Positions 11,381 to 22,891 of a stretch of DNA of 64,000 nt are shown in pieces. Within the stretch, counting starts at the first letter, position 1; each line of letters opens with the position of its first letter. The position numbers and the translations under genes are program-made. The stretch spans positions 2,418,001-2,482,000 of the forward strand of contig OZ005695.1 in the NCBI GenBank assembly GCA_963930775.1. Direction: 5' to 3'. The notes beneath the pieces are model-generated. The model was not told the origin of the DNA. It saw only the letters and a program-made list of their open reading frames with translations, and searched no databases. Source of the stretch: Cliona cf. orientalis. Lineage: Eukaryota > Porifera > Demospongiae > Clionaida > Clionaidae.

Positions 11381-14300
11381 TCAAAAGCCGAATGGAAAGT
11401 CAGCTGCTTCACCCATCTCTGCGACCTCTTGACCTCCTTGGTTATAACTGATCCTATAGCGTAATCGAATCTTTGTCTGAAAGAGTGTGTGTATTAGTAT
11501 GCGGGGTGAGATGAGAGAGAGAGAGAGAGGGAGAGGGAGGGGGAGAAAGAAGAGAGAAAGAGGGAGAGAGAGAGAGGGAAAGGGAGAGGGAGAGGGAGAG
11601 AGAGCAAGATACCTTTGAAGGATTAGCTAGCAGCATAACTTGTGAGATTGAAGCTGGTGGTTGTATTGGGTTGTAGGCTGCCATCTCCACTTTTGTTGGT
11701 GGCTGAAGTTTCACTCGCATCGTCTGAAGGAAAACAAAATTAATGGCTTTAGCTGCAGAAAATACACACCCCTAATGAAGGTTAGAGGAGTGAAGGAAAA
11801 CAAGCTATATTTTTAATGGCATTAAGCCTAAGGGCAGCACTTCGTGACTTCTGCTGTGGAAATACATGACATTGTACACTCCAGGGTTCTCCCTAAGAAG
11901 ATTAATGGGGTGCAGCACCACTCTAGTGGTCCTACATCTCTTTGATGTGGTCATTTTGATCTTTCACGGGCTTAAAGAGCTGGGGAGCCCCAGGCCCTAT
12001 AACTTAATTAAGGAGCATACACAATTATAAATACCTTTGGGACAGCTGCTTGAAACTGGACGTTTGTGACTGGAGTTGGACTTGTGCTGACAATAGACAC
12101 TATTATCACACCCACACCAGTGGCTGGAGAGTTCTAAAAAGTATGATAGAACATGACATAAACACGAATAGTAAATAATTATTAGGTATACATGTAATAA
12201 TATGTGAGATGGGTGCAGATGGTGATAATATACGTACCTTGGCAAAATGGAAGCTAACAGCCACACCGTTCTTATTCATCACTTGCATTGGAGGGAGAGT
12301 ACCTACATGTATAACAGCAGGGACATGCATGAAATAAGATAAAAATTTAGTGCATTGGACAATCATGATATTGTACATGCTAGCCTCGAACCCAGGCTCA
12401 CTTTCCCCTCCCCCCGAAAGTGAGCCTGGGTTCGAAGATATGCATATTATACATGCATACATGTACATGTACCTGGCTGGATGCTGTCAAGTGATATAGT
12501 CAAATCATTTAAAACTGCCAATGGATCGGCACTCGGCTGTGTGGGCTGTTGGAGTCCCATTCCCATAGCAGGCTGTTGTAGTGGCTGTCCCATTCCCATT
12601 CCAATCCCACCTGGCTGCTGCAATCCCATTCCCATACCAGTTTGCTGCGGTTGCTGTTGCAGTCCCATCCCCCCTACACCTGGCTGTAGCCCCCCAATTC
12701 CAGTTCCAAACTTGGCACCCAGAAGAGGAGAACCCTGTTGATTAGCCGACGACAATGGCGGTGTGCTAGCTGTAAGCGATGGAGACCCCAATCCAAAGAC
12801 ATCTAGACCGAATCCCTGCAGCGCTGAACCAGGGGAGGAAGCTACGTTTGGCTGCTGCTGTTGCTGAGGGATCTTGGGGGAGACCCCTGCCGTTACTGAA
12901 GGAGAACCAGTGGAAGATTGTAGGTTAGGAAAGGCAGCAGCGAAGGGGGAGGACTGGGAGGGGGGAACGATGGAAGAGGGAGGTGGGGGGAGAAGAGGGA
13001 ACCCCCCTCCTCCTCCTCCTGTGGTCTGTTGTTGCTGTGGCTTGGGCTGCTGAGGAGGAGCAGGCTGCTGGACTGTGGACGTCAGGAGGGAGAAATCCAG
13101 CGGCATCTGAATAAATAATTACATTTTTACACAATGTCATAAACATACGTACAATATTTGTGTGCATGTACACTTGCTCTAAAACTAAACTCACCGAGTT
13201 TTGAGCAGAGCTAGCAACAGGAGGCAAATCTGAGAAAGAGAGAATAAAATTGCATTGTTAGTAAAGATAGGTGGAAAAAGAGAGAGAGAGGGATAGAGAG
13301 AGAACCACATAACCAGATCCTAGCACACACATCATGTACATGTATGCAGGGAGAAAAAAAATATGATTTCCTTACTCAAGCTTTCAAAATCATCAAGCAG
13401 TGATCCCAGATTAGTTCCACTTCCGCTGGCGAGGTTCCCCCCACCAACTGCACCCACACCCCCAACACTGCTGGAGGGCGGCCCCAGGTCCAAATCCAAC
13501 AAATCAATCAAGACATCGTCCTGTTTAGATGCTGCTGTGGCCCCCTCACCAATATTACCAGCGGCCCCCGAAGATGACGCAACTGTTGAGCCTGAACCCC
13601 CTGTGGCTGTGCTAGTAGTAGCAGAACTAGGAGTCCCATTTGTTGTTGTTGTGGATGATGACGCTGCTGTTGTGCTAGGTGGTGGTTCGCCAAAGATGGA
13701 CTTGTATCGGTCCATTACCCTGATGACTGTCTCGTTGGTCTGAAGGATCTCGGCCATTCCTTCCTCGTCCTGCTTCAGCTCACTGGCCATACGGAACAGG
13801 GTGGGCCGCATCTTCTCAATGGAATTATAAAGCTCCTGCATGTATGGATGGAATTGTATTACAAACCATAATAATGTTATTATCTTTAATATGATTGTGT
13901 AGATTTTGAACAAAAATGTTCTATGATTCTCTTAGCTTAATTAATCCTCAGGCACACTAAGATCTATATTCTGCATGTTTGTACATACATGTACAGTTGT
14001 ATGCATCAATTGATTTACATGTACATATATATATATGCATGGATTCCCGCCATGTGCCAGCAGTATATGTATTCTCTAAGTACACCACAGAAATTTTGAG
14101 GGGGGGGGGGGAATCAGGGGTGGGAAATTTTCGTGCTCCCCACTCTGTACTCACATCAATCAGTAGTCTCTCCTGCTCCCCTGCCTCTGGCTTGTAGTGT
14201 GACAGTAGCTCGCTGAGCAGCTTGACGTTGTTCTGGACCAGCTCCAGCTCGTCAAGCCTCTTCTGTAGCTTCTGCATTCTCTTGTCGTCCCTTCTCACCA

Positions 14301-17031
14301 TCTCCCTGATCAGGCGGTTGGCTGCTCGAAGGTCATCGGGGTTCTTACTAGCCAGTAGCTTCTGAAGCATCTGTGAGTGCACATACATGTACATATACAT
14401 GAATATAACCTAGTAGCAATTTACTTTTCTGATAATAAGCAATATTTGCCCAGTAAGGGTATCAAATCGTGAAATTTGGCACAGATATAGGTGAATATGG
14501 AAAATGGTTCTGTAAATACTTTAAAATTTCACTTCAAAGCATTTGATGATTATATAATGTTGCATAACTCAAGTGCTACTTACATACATAGTGACCCTTT
14601 ACCACATACAATGAAGCTACTAGGGATGTGGCAATCGTTTCATAACATAAGCTGCATACAGATCTAGATATTGGACTGCTAATGATAATATTATTATCAT
14701 GACACTTCTGTGTATCCATAACAGTACTTTAACCATGCAATAACACTTGCAAATACATGTAAAGTGCAAGTCTTCTCAGTGCTTGCAATTTGCAAACTTG
14801 CGTACTACATGTGTATAATGTGGTATGGGATCAACCAATGCTGATTCATGCTTTGGCCTGATCTGCCTAAAATGCTATTCAGGATTCAGTCAAGACGGAG
14901 CAAACGCCTAGTGCCGAAACTCAAAGGGGGACGGGGAGGCAACACCAAATCATAAGGGAAGGGAAAATCAAACGGTGCAACTATATATACATGTGTATAC
15001 ATTGTATGAGATATTACATGTACTTGTGTGAGGTAGTGTACCTTTGACTGTTTGGGTTCCTCTAGGAGTCTGACTTTTGGCTTGGTCTGAGCTGGTTCCA
15101 GCGTCTTGTCAGGACCAACTGACTCATCAAAAACAAGACCTGCCATAATACACATGTACATACATGTGATCATAACACACTGTAGGTTTATGCCAATACC
15201 ATGAGTGTAACATGTAAATATAACTCACGATTATACCTCACAAAGAATATATAAATTTATGTATTTTACAATTTCCAGGATACTACAGTACAAATGTACA
15301 TGTATATGTAACGTTCTCACTCAGTTAATCCTTTACCTTCTCTCTTTAGCATCTCGTAGGCGTCCTGGATCTTTGGCTCATGAGGCAGACCCAACTTCCA
15401 GCTGTAGAGGAGGTCTTTGATCTTCTTCTGAACAGCAGTGGGGGTGCGCTCTCCAAGATACTACAGTTCAGGAGACATGGTACAGCAGGTGTTAATACCA
15501 ATTGGCAGTTCTTCAGGAGGGGGAATCAGACATGCTCAAATATTTTTGGACTATTAAATTTTCTTTAGAAATTCACCAGGGGGGAGGGGGAAGGAGGGGA
15601 TCACCATGCTCCCATCCTCTAAATGACTTATCTTTATGTAAGAGATTTTATAAAAGTACAGTTACATGTATGATATGGTTGGCTCACCTTGGGGGATATC
15701 GATCGGATCATTTCGTTGAGAAATCGGAACTTGCCCAGCTCCTGGTGGAACCTCTTGCCACAGTTCTTCACACAAGCTTCCAGCAACTGCACAACAGACA
15801 CACACACACGTACACAACATGTACATATACAGTACAGTGTTCCATACAGAGACCTGGGATCCCCAACTCTAACTCAGTCATCCCCCGTCAAGCGTTGCTG
15901 ACACTCTACTACATACATATACACTGTACATGTACATGTACTTTGTAAATTACTCTCCTATTGGAATGTTTGTCAGGAGTAGTTATGGAGTACAATTACA
16001 TGTACATGTACATGTACATGTATCACTGAAATGGCATACTGTGATGACATTCACTACATATCTTTGTGTACGAATTCCTATAGTGAACGCAATATTCATC
16101 TAACTATACGTACATGTACATGTATAATGTATCTAATTATGGATGGACACACCCCCAAACAATTTAGAACCCAGTTATGAACATATCAAATAGGATGATG
16201 ACCCATTGTACACACATGTAGCTGCACAAATTATAGGAGAGAGATAGAAAGCACACTCCTACATCAGGAGGAAGTTAGTTTGCTAATTTGGCCCAATGGC
16301 ATGTACACACTTCCTGTTTAACTTTCAAGTGCACCAACAATACACATACAGTGTACATTGTACATTAATCTGGTAGAGGATCAATATGTGTACATGTACA
16401 TGTGTATGCATGTCGATTATTGAATGGTGTGTACATACAATACGAGGCTGTAGAGTAACTGTTATGGGGTCACTGACCGTAAGGGCAAGGAGACCAACTT
16501 TCTCGTTCGTACTCTGTATCTTGGGAACAATGATCCAGAGAGCAACCTGTGGGCTGCGTGTGTGTGTGTATCAAAGATGAAGGAAGGGAGGGAAGGAGGG
16601 AGAGAGTACACGTATGCTTAAGTTAAAATAACAATGTAAATCAGAATAGTTTCATGTTTGAATGGATAAGCACATCTACACATACAAAATTGTAGAACAG
16701 GAGTTACTTACCCCTCTGCCTCTCCGTTGACCTTATCACAGAAGGCCATGATGAACTCCCAGTCCTCATAGCGATTCTTGGGGTTGGTGGCCTTCTCTGT
16801 GTGACACAATCAAATTATAGAGGACTGGAATTATCAACAATTAGCTACAAATTATGTCAAATGTCAATATCAAAGCATACATGGCATAGGATACTGATAC
16901 GAATTTTCTTCGAATGCTCGTGGTACAGTGTAGCCACAAGATTTAAAACTTCCCTCTCATCAGTATTAATGACACTTTCACAAAAATGAGGTTGCTTTCT
17001 TACCAAGCAATGACTCCAGTGAGTCGTCCAT
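11381..17031 (-). CDS. GGA: GGA: Golgi-localised gamma-ear-containing ARF-binding clathrin adaptor (14 exons, 741 aa)
   Basis: Fourteen exons join in frame: 17031-17004, 16796-16712, 16553-16478, 15786-15688, 15460-15337, 15139-15042, 14370-14155, 13835-13376, 13229-13195, 13106-12473, 12302-12238, 12133-12035, 11723-11613, 11476-11381 (2226 nt). The first six encode a VHS domain that begins MDDSLESLL and contains YEDWEFIMAFCDKVN and CGKRFHQELGKFRFLNEMI. Exons 7-8 encode a helical GAT domain that binds ARF and ubiquitin. The hinge is low-complexity (Ser/Thr/Gly, then Gln/Pro/Gly) with a clathrin-box-like LIDLLDLDL. The last four exons encode the gamma-adaptin ear, including NKNGVAVSFHFAK and VTNVQFQAAVPK. 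Family role: sorting of cargo with acidic-dileucine tails from the trans-Golgi to endosomes. Size is typical of GGAs. It is divergent from INTS15 with a very short shared upstream region. Confidence 0.93.
11511..11605. repeat. GA-rich low-complexity tract in the last GGA intron
   Basis: Imperfect (GA)n/(GGGA)n tract between the last two GGA exons. On the coding strand it is CT-rich and lies just downstream of the exon 13 donor. Confidence 0.8.
12386..12435. repeat. Perfect 20-bp inverted repeat (hairpin) in a GGA intron
   Basis: Arms at 12386-12405 and 12416-12435 are exact reverse complements around a 10-base C-rich loop. The arms contain CCCAGGCTCAC. It sits about 40 bp from the hinge exon, in the intron that precedes the ear domain. 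Confidence 0.85.
15992..16022. repeat. (TACATG)n hexamer repeat in a GGA intron
   Basis: Tandem TACATG units forming the self-complementary string ACATGTACATGT. Shorter runs recur throughout GGA and INTS15 introns, for example near 16387, 17295, 20790 and 33840. Confidence 0.75.
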
Positions 17032-17160
17032 CTTCGACAGTTTCAGCAGGTTTCAGCTAGCTACGTACGTAGGGGGGCTGTACCTTGCTAGTCATGTGAC
17101 TGAGGTGTGCATTAAATAGAACTCGCTCTGCTGAATGAAGCGCTGCTAGCTTTCTCTATT
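17032..17160. promoter_or_regulatory. Shared GGA / INTS15 upstream region (candidate bidirectional promoter)
   Basis: Only 129 bp separate the GGA start codon (minus) from the INTS15 start codon (plus). No TATA box is evident. The region must hold both 5' UTRs and promoters, so a shared bidirectional promoter is the simplest reading. Confidence 0.6.
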
Positions 17161-20100
17161 ATGGAGCACGGAAAAAGGCAAGGAGCTGGTGGAAAAGGGA
17201 GATCGAGTCCAAGAAGTCAAGCTAAACGGTATCATGATTATCAACTCTTGTATTCAATATCATAATAATTTTGCAGTTGTATATAAAATGTGCTCATGTA
17301 CATGTGTATAAATGTATGTACATGTATATGTCATGTACTATTCTCATTAGAAGTCTAGGCATACACAATACTTGCATACATACACCTCTCAGGGCTGCAG
17401 CGATGGGGGGAGGTGGAGGACAATACTCTAGATCACCTCGCACTGGGCAAGGCCCCGCCTCAGCCGGCCAGTACCAACCCCCTCCACCAGGGGGTCCTGG
17501 CGGCGTGCCCCCTGGATTACCTGGTATGCCTCCCGGTCCCCCAGGTCCTGGACAAATTCCACCAGGGGGGATGCTACCTCCGGCTAAAGGCACTGGATTG
17601 CTAGGAGTTGCCCCTGGACACGTTGGTCTTCTTGGTCCCCCACCGATTCCCCCCGGAGGTCCTGTGGGTCCCCCTTCTCAGGGGGGAATGATGCACCCCA
17701 ATGCCCCCTCGGCCCAGCCCCCTCCTCCTCCCCACATGATGCAGGGTCCCCAGTCTCATGGCTCATCGTACGTTGTGGAGTTGACTGATTTATCGGGATC
17801 ACTGTCGCTGGAGGAGATGACGGAGAGGATTAGGAGTCGTGGGTTTCCACAGTCATGTGACTTTGTCCTTCAATTGCTAGACAGGTATATCAGTTACGAT
17901 GCAATGTATTGTGTATAATACACGTACATGTATGCATTCAATATGGATTATCTTTTAGCTTTGCAATTTGTATACCTGAAGACGTACATGTACATTGTAG
18001 ACTGTACATTACATTGTATGCATGATGATGGCAGTTACTGGGTATTAACAGCAATTTGGTCCAACAAATAGTTTAATGGTTATTTTGACATACTTGTACC
18101 TATCTCACATGCAGAAATTGTACACACGCTCACATGCACATGCATGCAATCTGTGCATATGCATGTACGTGTACGTGTACATGATTGTGCGTATGCACAC
18201 TTGCACTCATACATGTAGCCTCCCCCCTCACACTCACACACACGCACACGCTCACACACTCACATACAGCTACTTTGTGAGTGTGATGGAGGGAGTGACA
18301 TCTCTCTCGACTGCGCTGGCTCGTGGCAACATCATTGCTCTCACCAACGTCTTTGTCCTTCGTCAGTCCCCCCACCAACTCTCCCTGGTCCCCTCAAGCT
18401 CCGAGAGTTCAGGGGGAGGGGGTGGGCCCCCCTCTCTGGCCCCCGTGGAAGAGGCGCAGCTCCTCCTGAGCATACAGAGCCACATGGAGGGGATACCCAG
18501 ACTGGAGATGAGGTACTGTCTGCTCGATGCTGTCTTTGGTGGACCAGCACTTGAGGTATATACATGCATGTATGTACAGATACTAAATTTAGCAAAATTA
18601 GTTATTTGCCCAATTTCCACTAAAAATTGTACACACAAATATTAATTTAAAAATCTAAAGTAGTACCGCTAAATGCACTAAAATTTGTACCTGCAAATAA
18701 TCGTATGTGTGGCCCTAAGGTATTCATGATTTGTATATGTATGAAAGCGCTATTTACAAATGCACTGTCCATGCATGTACTGTACTGTTGTACATTACTG
18801 CAATAGTGGTGTGCTACAATGAAACGTGTACAGTTGTGATGAAATTGATGTAATACGGTTGCATCTGTATCTTAAAGATCTTGCATAAGCCAGTCTATAC
18901 TCCCATACTGGGATGAATTAACTACTATAGCCTGTGTCCTTAATTCCCCACAGGCTGGTCATGGACTGGAGCTGTTGAACAAGGTGATATCTTTTGCCAT
19001 CAGCATTGAGAATGGATCACACCTTGCCTGCATGGCAATCTGGTTACAGGTACGTGTTGCATACATGTACATTTGTACTTAAAAATATTCTCTCTCTCCC
19101 TTCCTCCCTCCGTATACTCTTTCTCTTACATGTATCTTCTCTCTCCCTCTCTCTCTCTCCCTCCCTCTCTCCCTCCCTTCCTCCCCACTCTCTCTTTCTT
19201 GTCCTCTCTCTCTCTCTGTCCCAGGCTCACCCGAGTGAGTCGCTCCTCATAGCCAAGTCCGTCTATCATGACTTCTGTGTTCTTCTTCCTGATGCTATGG
19301 ATCCTCTCCTCCAGCTCCCGGCCATCTCTCCTCACATGGCCTTCCAAATGACCAAAGCCTTCACTACTCTTCACCCCTTCCACACTGGTATGTACAATAC
19401 CCAGCTAATAATACCGTACTTAAAATTAAAACGTGTGCTTTTCTGGTAAAGGTCATTAATTGCTCCATGTGTACATGTTATAAGAATAATTATTGGTAAA
19501 ATTAATGTTAATTTCAATGGATCATGCATTGTATTTGATTAACATGGTTGGTACAGTATAATGTACATATTTTACACATGTAATTTGTACAGTTGGTGTA
19601 ATTATATTAATATCTTTTCGAATGTTCTCATGCACTCATAGTAATCCACTTCATACAATGCATATGACATTGTATGATGTATACATCTCGAGCCACTGTG
19701 ATGAAATAAAAACTCCATCCTGTGAGCTCCCCCTATAGTACTTACATCAGTAACTGTTCTATTGTACCCATCACAATCATACATGTACATTTACATTATG
19801 TGTGCTGTCGTATCATTATTGCATAATTACATGTATGCCACAACTTCCTGTGTACATGTACATGACATTGTACAGTAATGATAGTTTGAGCTAAGCCTAG
19901 GATTGAAGCTCTCATATTCAGTATTAAAAGCAGCCACTAGAGCACTACAGACCCTTCCACGTGACTCATCTGTGTGATGATGGCTGATAGCAGCCAAACT
20001 GTACAAGAGTTCCACAGCCATTCATTCCTGTACATGTATAAACCCCTTACACATCTTTCGTAACTTTCTTGCAGTTGGTGAAGAGGTAGCCCAAGTTGAC

Positions 20101-21610
20101 ATGGATCACTTACACCCTCCATTGAAGATGCTTCAGATTGTCTCCCACTGGGTGGAAGCTTATCCCAACTTTCTCTTTCCCCCTCCACTCTTGGACCAAC
20201 ATGTAATACCCAAACTTCCTCTACTCAATTCAGCCAATTCCAACTATCAGAGTCTAGATTTCTATTCCTCTATCTCGCCCTTGGTGGGACTGATCCAGTG
20301 GTGTGTCATTAGCCCCCTAACGACAGGGCTCAACCTCTACGGCCAGCAAAAACCTCGCAAGGGGGACCCAAGATCTCCATCTCTAAAATCCCCTGGGATC
20401 ATCACTGACCCCTTTAATTATCACCCAGAAGAAGTAGTGGCGAGTAAATCGTCACACCCAAAAGACTTCACGACATTAATGGCTGATCTTCATGCTAATC
20501 TCTTATCTCTTCTTCTCTCTGGCCTCTACCAGCCTCCCATACAGCTGATGGGAAAGCGCGGCCACATACTCACTGGAAATGATGTGAGAGATATTGTATC
20601 AGCTCTGCTGGGATTTAAAGAGAAGCTCTCGTCGTCAAGTGAACAGTCTCGGACTGTGCTGTCATCGCTGGGGTCTTTGATGGACGAGAGCGTTGAGAGA
20701 TTAGCACAGTTCTTGCAGATTTTGCTCTCCACTCGTCTGTTGTCCATCAAGCAAGGTACATAATATACATGTACGTAATAATGTGTACATGTACATGTAT
20801 AAAAAATTATTATGTACATGTACATAAGTGAATAAAAAGGAAACTTAAAGCACAATTACGATTTTCTCAAAAATCAACAGTTACTATTAAAGGACCATTT
20901 CTGTTTATTATCTCAATATCCAACTTGCATGCTCTCTACAAAATTTAATCATTGTGAGTATACTTGTACCAGAGTAGCTATTACCACAAACATAGAGTAA
21001 ATCCACTACACATGGAGTACATTGCTGAAGCTACATACTACAAACTACTACTTTTGTATTAAATTACAATGTAGTTGTGAGTGTACTTGTAGCAGACCAG
21101 TGTAGCTTTAGCTGTGAACACAGAGGCATACTGCAGCTGTTGTACTGTTACTGCTGCAGTATGCCTCCGTGTTTACAGCTAAAGCTACATGCACTGGTAA
21201 TTATTACATGCTACATACATACTACATGTACATGTATAAACCCAAACAGTCCCTTTTCTCACAGTTGGTCAAATAATAATAATTATTATTATTATGCCTA
21301 AAGTTTCCTTTTTACTCCTTTTTACTTGATGCATTCACGTACTATATACATGTATGTATGCCCGTAAATCCACAATCATGGTCAAGTGCACAGTCCGAGT
21401 TTCTTTATTAATAAGTGTGGACTGCATTTTTGGGTGTAAAATGGATTATCATACTGATTTTTATCCACTTGTACATGTACACACACGTTCATTTCTGCAT
21501 AATTATGCCCGCACACAGATGACGAGCTTGTGTCACTGACCTCTGGCTTACCCAAGAACAGACTGCTACAAGTAGTCGTATCCGGTAACACTAGACCAAC
21601 TAAGAAATAA
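17161..21610 (+). CDS. INTS15: INTS15 (C7orf26 homologue), Integrator complex subunit (7 exons, 625 aa)
   Basis: Exons 17161-17228, 17393-17884, 18270-18555, 18954-19049, 19225-19387, 20075-20755 and 21519-21610 join in frame (1878 nt). Recognised by similarity to animal C7orf26/INTS15. There is a helical stretch with ELLNKVISFAISIENGSHLA then MAIWLQAHPSESLLIAKSVY, and a block ending MLQIVSHWVEAYPNF. SPLVGLIQWCVISPL comes next, and the C-terminal SGLPKNRLLQVVVSG corresponds to the human CSRLPHNNLLQLVISG region. The family belongs to the Integrator complex, which acts on RNA polymerase II transcripts. Unlike the human protein (449 aa) it has an N-terminal Pro/Gly-rich region of about 120 residues encoded by exon 2, and a Ser/Gly-rich insert in exon 3. 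Exon 7 carries only 30 codons and the stop. Its last two exons are repeated at 33.9-35.1 kb. Confidence 0.85.
18224..18262. repeat. CA-rich microsatellite in INTS15 intron 2
   Basis: Imperfect (CA)n run just upstream of the exon 3 acceptor at 18270. Confidence 0.7.
19085..19221. repeat. CT-rich tract in INTS15 intron 4
   Basis: Pyrimidine-rich run of CT and CCCT units directly before the exon 5 acceptor, acting as an extended polypyrimidine tract. Confidence 0.75.
21101..21189. repeat. Near-perfect inverted repeat in INTS15 intron 6
   Basis: Arms 21101-21137 and about 21152-21189 are reverse complements with about two mismatches over 34 bases, around a short loop. The matching site in unit B (about 34843-34910) keeps the left arm but the right arm is decayed. 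Confidence 0.8.
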
Positions 21611-21876
21611 TAGAGTACTATTATTATAGGTATAATATATTATTATCAATTTTCGTATGCACAATCATAACAGTGAGTACATCTTCTTTTTCACATTACT
21701 ACAAATTCAATGTATTCAAGGCTCTATGCTGTTATTAAGCACTGCATGACATTGTATTCACTATGGTTGCCGGAATAAAAATAACAATTCCACATGTTTT
21801 ACATGTATCATAATAAAATTTAATAGGAGTGGTACATACCAGAGTGGCTAGGTAATATTATATTATTGATTGCTTG

Positions 21877-22420
21877 ATGACGAGCTTAACTCCCTTTACT
21901 AATCGTTTTCCCACGCATGCATGAATTCACTGTTGTACAGTGTACACTACACCCAACTAGCTATAGCTACTTTGAAGTCAACATCTTTTTAAAGTTGTTA
22001 CATAATACATCATAACATCCTGGATGTGATGATGATGAGCTTAAATTAACTCCCTTTACTGATCGTTTTCCCACCCATGATGTATAAGCATGAATTCACT
22101 CGGGTTGTATACTACACCCAACGATATAGCTACATGTACTTTGAAATCAATAATTATCATTTTTAAAGTTGTTGCATAATACAATGTCATAACATCCGGT
22201 AGTACTATAATACATGACTGGACATAATTATGATGATGAGTTTAACTCCCTCTATATTATACTGATCGCTTTCCCACCCACGATGTATAAGCATGAATTC
22301 ACTCGGGTTGTATACTACACCCAACTACAACTATAGCTATATACTTTGAAATTAATATCTTTTTTAAAGTTGTTGCGTAATACAATGCAACATAACATCC
22401 TGTACGTGACCAGACATAAT
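21877..22420. repeat. Three tandem copies of a ~175-bp unit upstream of receptor gene 4
   Basis: Units begin near 21877, 22029 and 22231. Each carries GCTTAACTCCCT-like, CGTTTTCCCACCCATG-like and GTATACTACACCCAAC-like segments, then TTTTTAAAGTTGTTGCATAA. Unit B of the large duplication keeps one degenerate copy (about 35343-35470). Confidence 0.8.
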
Positions 22421-22891
22421 AATTATTAAACTGTCAGTGACAGGATGTAGCTATAAAGCTGTAGCCACAAGCAAGAATTTACTCCAGTACAACACCCTAA
22501 CGGCACTCTGCAGTCTAGCCCATGCAGCTGCAGGCTATATACAACTATTCAACTTTCAAGTCAAGTCAAGTCATTTCATGTACTGCAAATTCAATCAAAA
22601 GCTTTAATTATTGCAATTGCCCCAAGTTCCAACAATTAAGGTATGATAACAAAATTAATTATTATAATATTATATAGAAGAGCAGTGCTTGTAGACAAAA
22701 TATTTTAATTATTATTATGGGTGGCAGTGCATGCTTGTATATAATATAAATAATAATAATAATGGGAATAACTGGCTTTTAAATTATTGCTCTAATAATG
22801 TATGGAAATCTATATTCTTTTAGGTTCAAAATCATAATTATCGAGAATTTCATAGATCTCCTTGTGCAGCTACTCATCGTACCCTGGCCAC

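Noticed and set aside
12481..12741. Plus-strand open frame rich in Cys, Pro and Ile
   Set aside because: It is the complement of the Gln/Gly/Met-rich GGA hinge exon.
17294..17593. Antisense open frame opposite the Pro/Gly-rich INTS15 exon
   Set aside because: GC-rich low-complexity DNA gives long frames on both strands; the sense frame splices into INTS15.
21611..22891. Searched for a CRISPR-like array because of regularly repeated segments
   Set aside because: The three units are long adjacent tandem copies with no distinct spacers, and the genome is eukaryotic.
22862..22891. Upstream ATG for receptor gene 4, adding 10 residues
   Set aside because: Not conserved in the duplicate gene and it would precede the signal peptide; the MMMWYASL start is shared by both.
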